From assembly GCA_024704175.1 (NCBI GenBank), contig CP085629.1, positions 1-64,000 on the forward strand: a DNA stretch of 64,000 nt. Reading direction: 5' to 3'. The notes under the pieces were generated by a model. The model was not told the DNA's origin. It did no database searches and saw only the letters and a program-made list of their open reading frames with translations. Below, one piece after another: positions 62,091-64,000 of the stretch. Source of the DNA: Paenibacillus sp. P25 (GTDB lineage: Bacteria > Bacillota > Bacilli > Paenibacillales > NBRC-103111). The first letter of the stretch is position 1; each line of letters begins with the position of its first letter. Both the position numbers and the translations under genes were made by a program.

Positions 62091-64000
62091 GTGAACGATT
62101 TTGTCCATTTGCATGTGCACAGCGAATACAGCCTGCTGGACGGCGCCGCGCGTATCGACGATTTGGTCGGCCAGGCGGCGAAGCTGGGGATGAAAGCCCT
62201 GGCGCTGACGGATCACGGGGTCATGTACGGGGCGATTCCGTTCTATAAGGCTTGCAAGGATCGCGGGATCAAGCCGATCATCGGGTGCGAGGTCTATTAC
62301 ACCGCCGGATCGATTCGACAGAAGGGCACCCGCCAGGAGCAAACCTATTTATCATCTGATTCTGCTGGCGAAGAACGAGACCGGGTACCGCAATCTGATG
62401 CAGCTGTGTTCGATCGGCCATCTGGAGGGCTTCCATTACAAGCCGCGGATTGATCATGAGCACTTGGCCCGGTATGCCGAAGGACTCATTTGCACCAGCT
62501 CCTGCCTCGGCAGCGAGGTATCCCAGCATCTGCTTCACGGGCGGTACGAGGAAGCGAAGGAAGCGGCCCTGCGGTACCGGGACATCTTCGGCGACGACTT
62601 CTTCCTGGAGCTGCAGGACCACGGCCTCATGGAGCAGAAGAAGGTCATGCAGGAGATGATCCGTCTGAGCCGGGATACGGGCATTCCGATGGTCGTGACG
62701 AACGATGTTCACTACGTGCGCGAGCCGGATCACGCGGTGCAGGATATTCTGATTTGCATTGGCACCGGCAAGACGCTGGAGGACGAGGAGCGGCTCAAAT
62801 TTCATACGAGCCAGCTGTACCTGAAGAGCGCCGAAGAAATGGGGCGGCTCTTCGCCCATGTGCCGGAGGCTTTGGCCAACACGGCGGCCGTTGCCGAGCG
62901 CTGTCAGCTCGAGATCGAATTCGGCCGCTCGATTCTGCCGCAGTTCGAGCCTATTCCTCAGGGCCTGTCGGCCGGAGAATATCTTGCCGAACTATGCCGG
63001 AGCGGGCTGGAGCGGCGCTACGGCTTGTCGAAGGAATGGGAGGACCCCGAGTGGCGGAAGCGGGCGGAAGAGAGGCTCGCGTATGAGCTGAGCGTGATCG
63101 AACGGATGGGCTTTTCGGATTATTTCCTGATCGTCTGGGACTTCATTCGTTTCGCCCATGAGAGGGGGATCGTGACCGGGCCGGGCCGGGGTCCTCCGCG
63201 GGTAGTCTTGTGGCCTATGTGCTGCGAATCACGGATGTCGATCCCATCCGGTACAACCTGCTGTTCGAGCGGTTCCTGAACCCTGAACGGGTGACGATGC
63301 CCGATATCGATATCGACTTCAGCGATCTGAGGCGGGACGAGGTCATCGAATATGTGGTGGGCAAATACGGCCGCGACCGGGTGGCGCAGATCATCACCTT
63401 CGGTACGATGGCCGCCAAGGGGGCCGTGCGGGATGTCGGCCGCGTCATGAACCTGCCGTATAGCGAGGTGGACCGCGCAGCCAAGCTGATTCCGCGCCAT
63501 CTCGGCATGACGCTCTCCGAGGCGATTGAAGCGAGCCCCGAGCTGAAGGCCCTTGCAGTCAAGCGACCGAAGACGGCGGAGCCGCTGGAGCTGGCTATGC
63601 GCGTCGAGGGCATGCCCCGCCATGCCTCCACGCATGCGGCCGGCGTCGTGATATCGCGGGAGCCGCTGACGCAGTACGTGCCCCTGCAGGAAGGCACCGA
63701 GCAGACGGCGCTCACGCAGTATCCGATGGAGCATCTGGAAGCGATCGGGCCGCTGAAGATGGATTTTCTCGGACTGCGGACTCTCTCCATTATCGAACGG
63801 TCGCTCCAGTGGATCCGGGAACAGACCGGGGAAGCCGTGGACTGGATGAAGGTGCCGATGGACGATCCGGCCACTTACAAGCCGCTGACCCAGGGAGACA
63901 CGACGGGCATCTTTCAATTGGAGTCGCCGGGCATGCGGCGGGTGCTGAAGGAGCTGCGGCCGTCGACGTTTGAAGACATCATCTCCGTCGTGGCTTTATA
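62091..64000 (+). CDS. dnaE: DNA polymerase III alpha subunit DnaE (5' part), two frameshifts
   Basis: GTG 62091 ([20 protein letters not shown]) follows GAAGGAGG. The PHP domain is at the N-terminus with [10 protein letters not shown] and [10 protein letters not shown]. The polymerase part holds [20 protein letters not shown] and the catalytic acidic motif [10 protein letters not shown], and near the window edge [20 protein letters not shown]. Breaks lie near 62347 (ACCTATTTATC, one T too many) and 63192 (CCGGGGTCC, one G too few). The gene runs off the right edge. dnaE is essential in low-GC Gram-positives, so the breaks are almost surely sequencing errors. Confidence 0.93.

Noticed and set aside
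1..64000. CRISPR array, tRNA or rRNA genes
   Set aside because: No regularly spaced repeats and no cloverleaf or rRNA-like sequence were seen. The only tandem repeat (44483-44643) has two units and no spacers.

Overview
The window looks like chromosome of a spore-forming Firmicute of the Paenibacillaceae type. The evidence is the set of endospore genes (cotJABC, ytvI, ytrH/ytrI, five YheC/YheD-type genes, two gerA-type operons), the ytoI-ytpI-ytrI-ytrH-dnaE neighbourhood, and an integrated phage whose small structural proteins are of Gram-positive type. GC content is moderate to high, except for a clearly AT-rich stretch at about 21.06-24.5 kb and a few single genes.

Layout. (1) About 1-21 kb is the late half of a contractile-tailed (myovirus-type) prophage. 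Capsid, head-tail connectors, DUF3383 sheath, DUF3277 tube, tail assembly chaperone with a -1 frameshift site, tape measure, baseplate (hub, plug, spike, gp25, J, DUF2612), tail fibre and its DUF4376 partner follow in the usual order. Next come a lysis/cell-wall module (permuted papain-like enzyme, XhlA, DUF1906 enzyme) and a 990-residue FN3/SGNH-hydrolase protein. A secreted stalk-domain protein inside the tail operon has its own promoter and terminator, as a moron does. (2) About 21.06-22.35 kb holds two small AT-rich membrane proteins between terminators. (3) About 22.36-24.5 kb is an ISL3-family element with matching terminal inverted repeats. Two passenger genes (YopX family and a zinc-ribbon protein) are translationally coupled upstream of its transposase. 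(4) About 25-31.6 kb: secreted protein, NlpC/P60-like lipoprotein, MoeB/ThiF plus a MoaD-MoaE fusion, a small molybdopterin-domain-like protein, a YunD-type phosphoesterase and UppP. (5) About 31.8-40.8 kb: HD-GYP, YfkAB, CNNM-type membrane protein, YtvI, YitT, the cotJ operon, CBO0543 and a HAD phosphatase. (6) About 40.8-47.6 kb: five tandem ATP-grasp YheC/YheD paralogues, with a palindrome-rich gap between the third and fourth. (7) About 47.8-55.7 kb: YlbF and two divergent ger operons. (8) About 55.7-64 kb: HAD/DeoR pair, membrane acyltransferase, YtoI, YtpI, YtrI, YtrH and the 5' part of dnaE.

A general caution. About 40 genes or domains are broken by single-base frameshifts, including dnaE (twice), GerA/B/C subunits and phage structural genes. 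At eleven of the breaks, adding one base to a run of four C or four G restores the family reading frame. This points to homopolymer deletions in the assembly rather than gene decay. Such genes are therefore annotated here as single CDSs across the break, with the approximate break position given.
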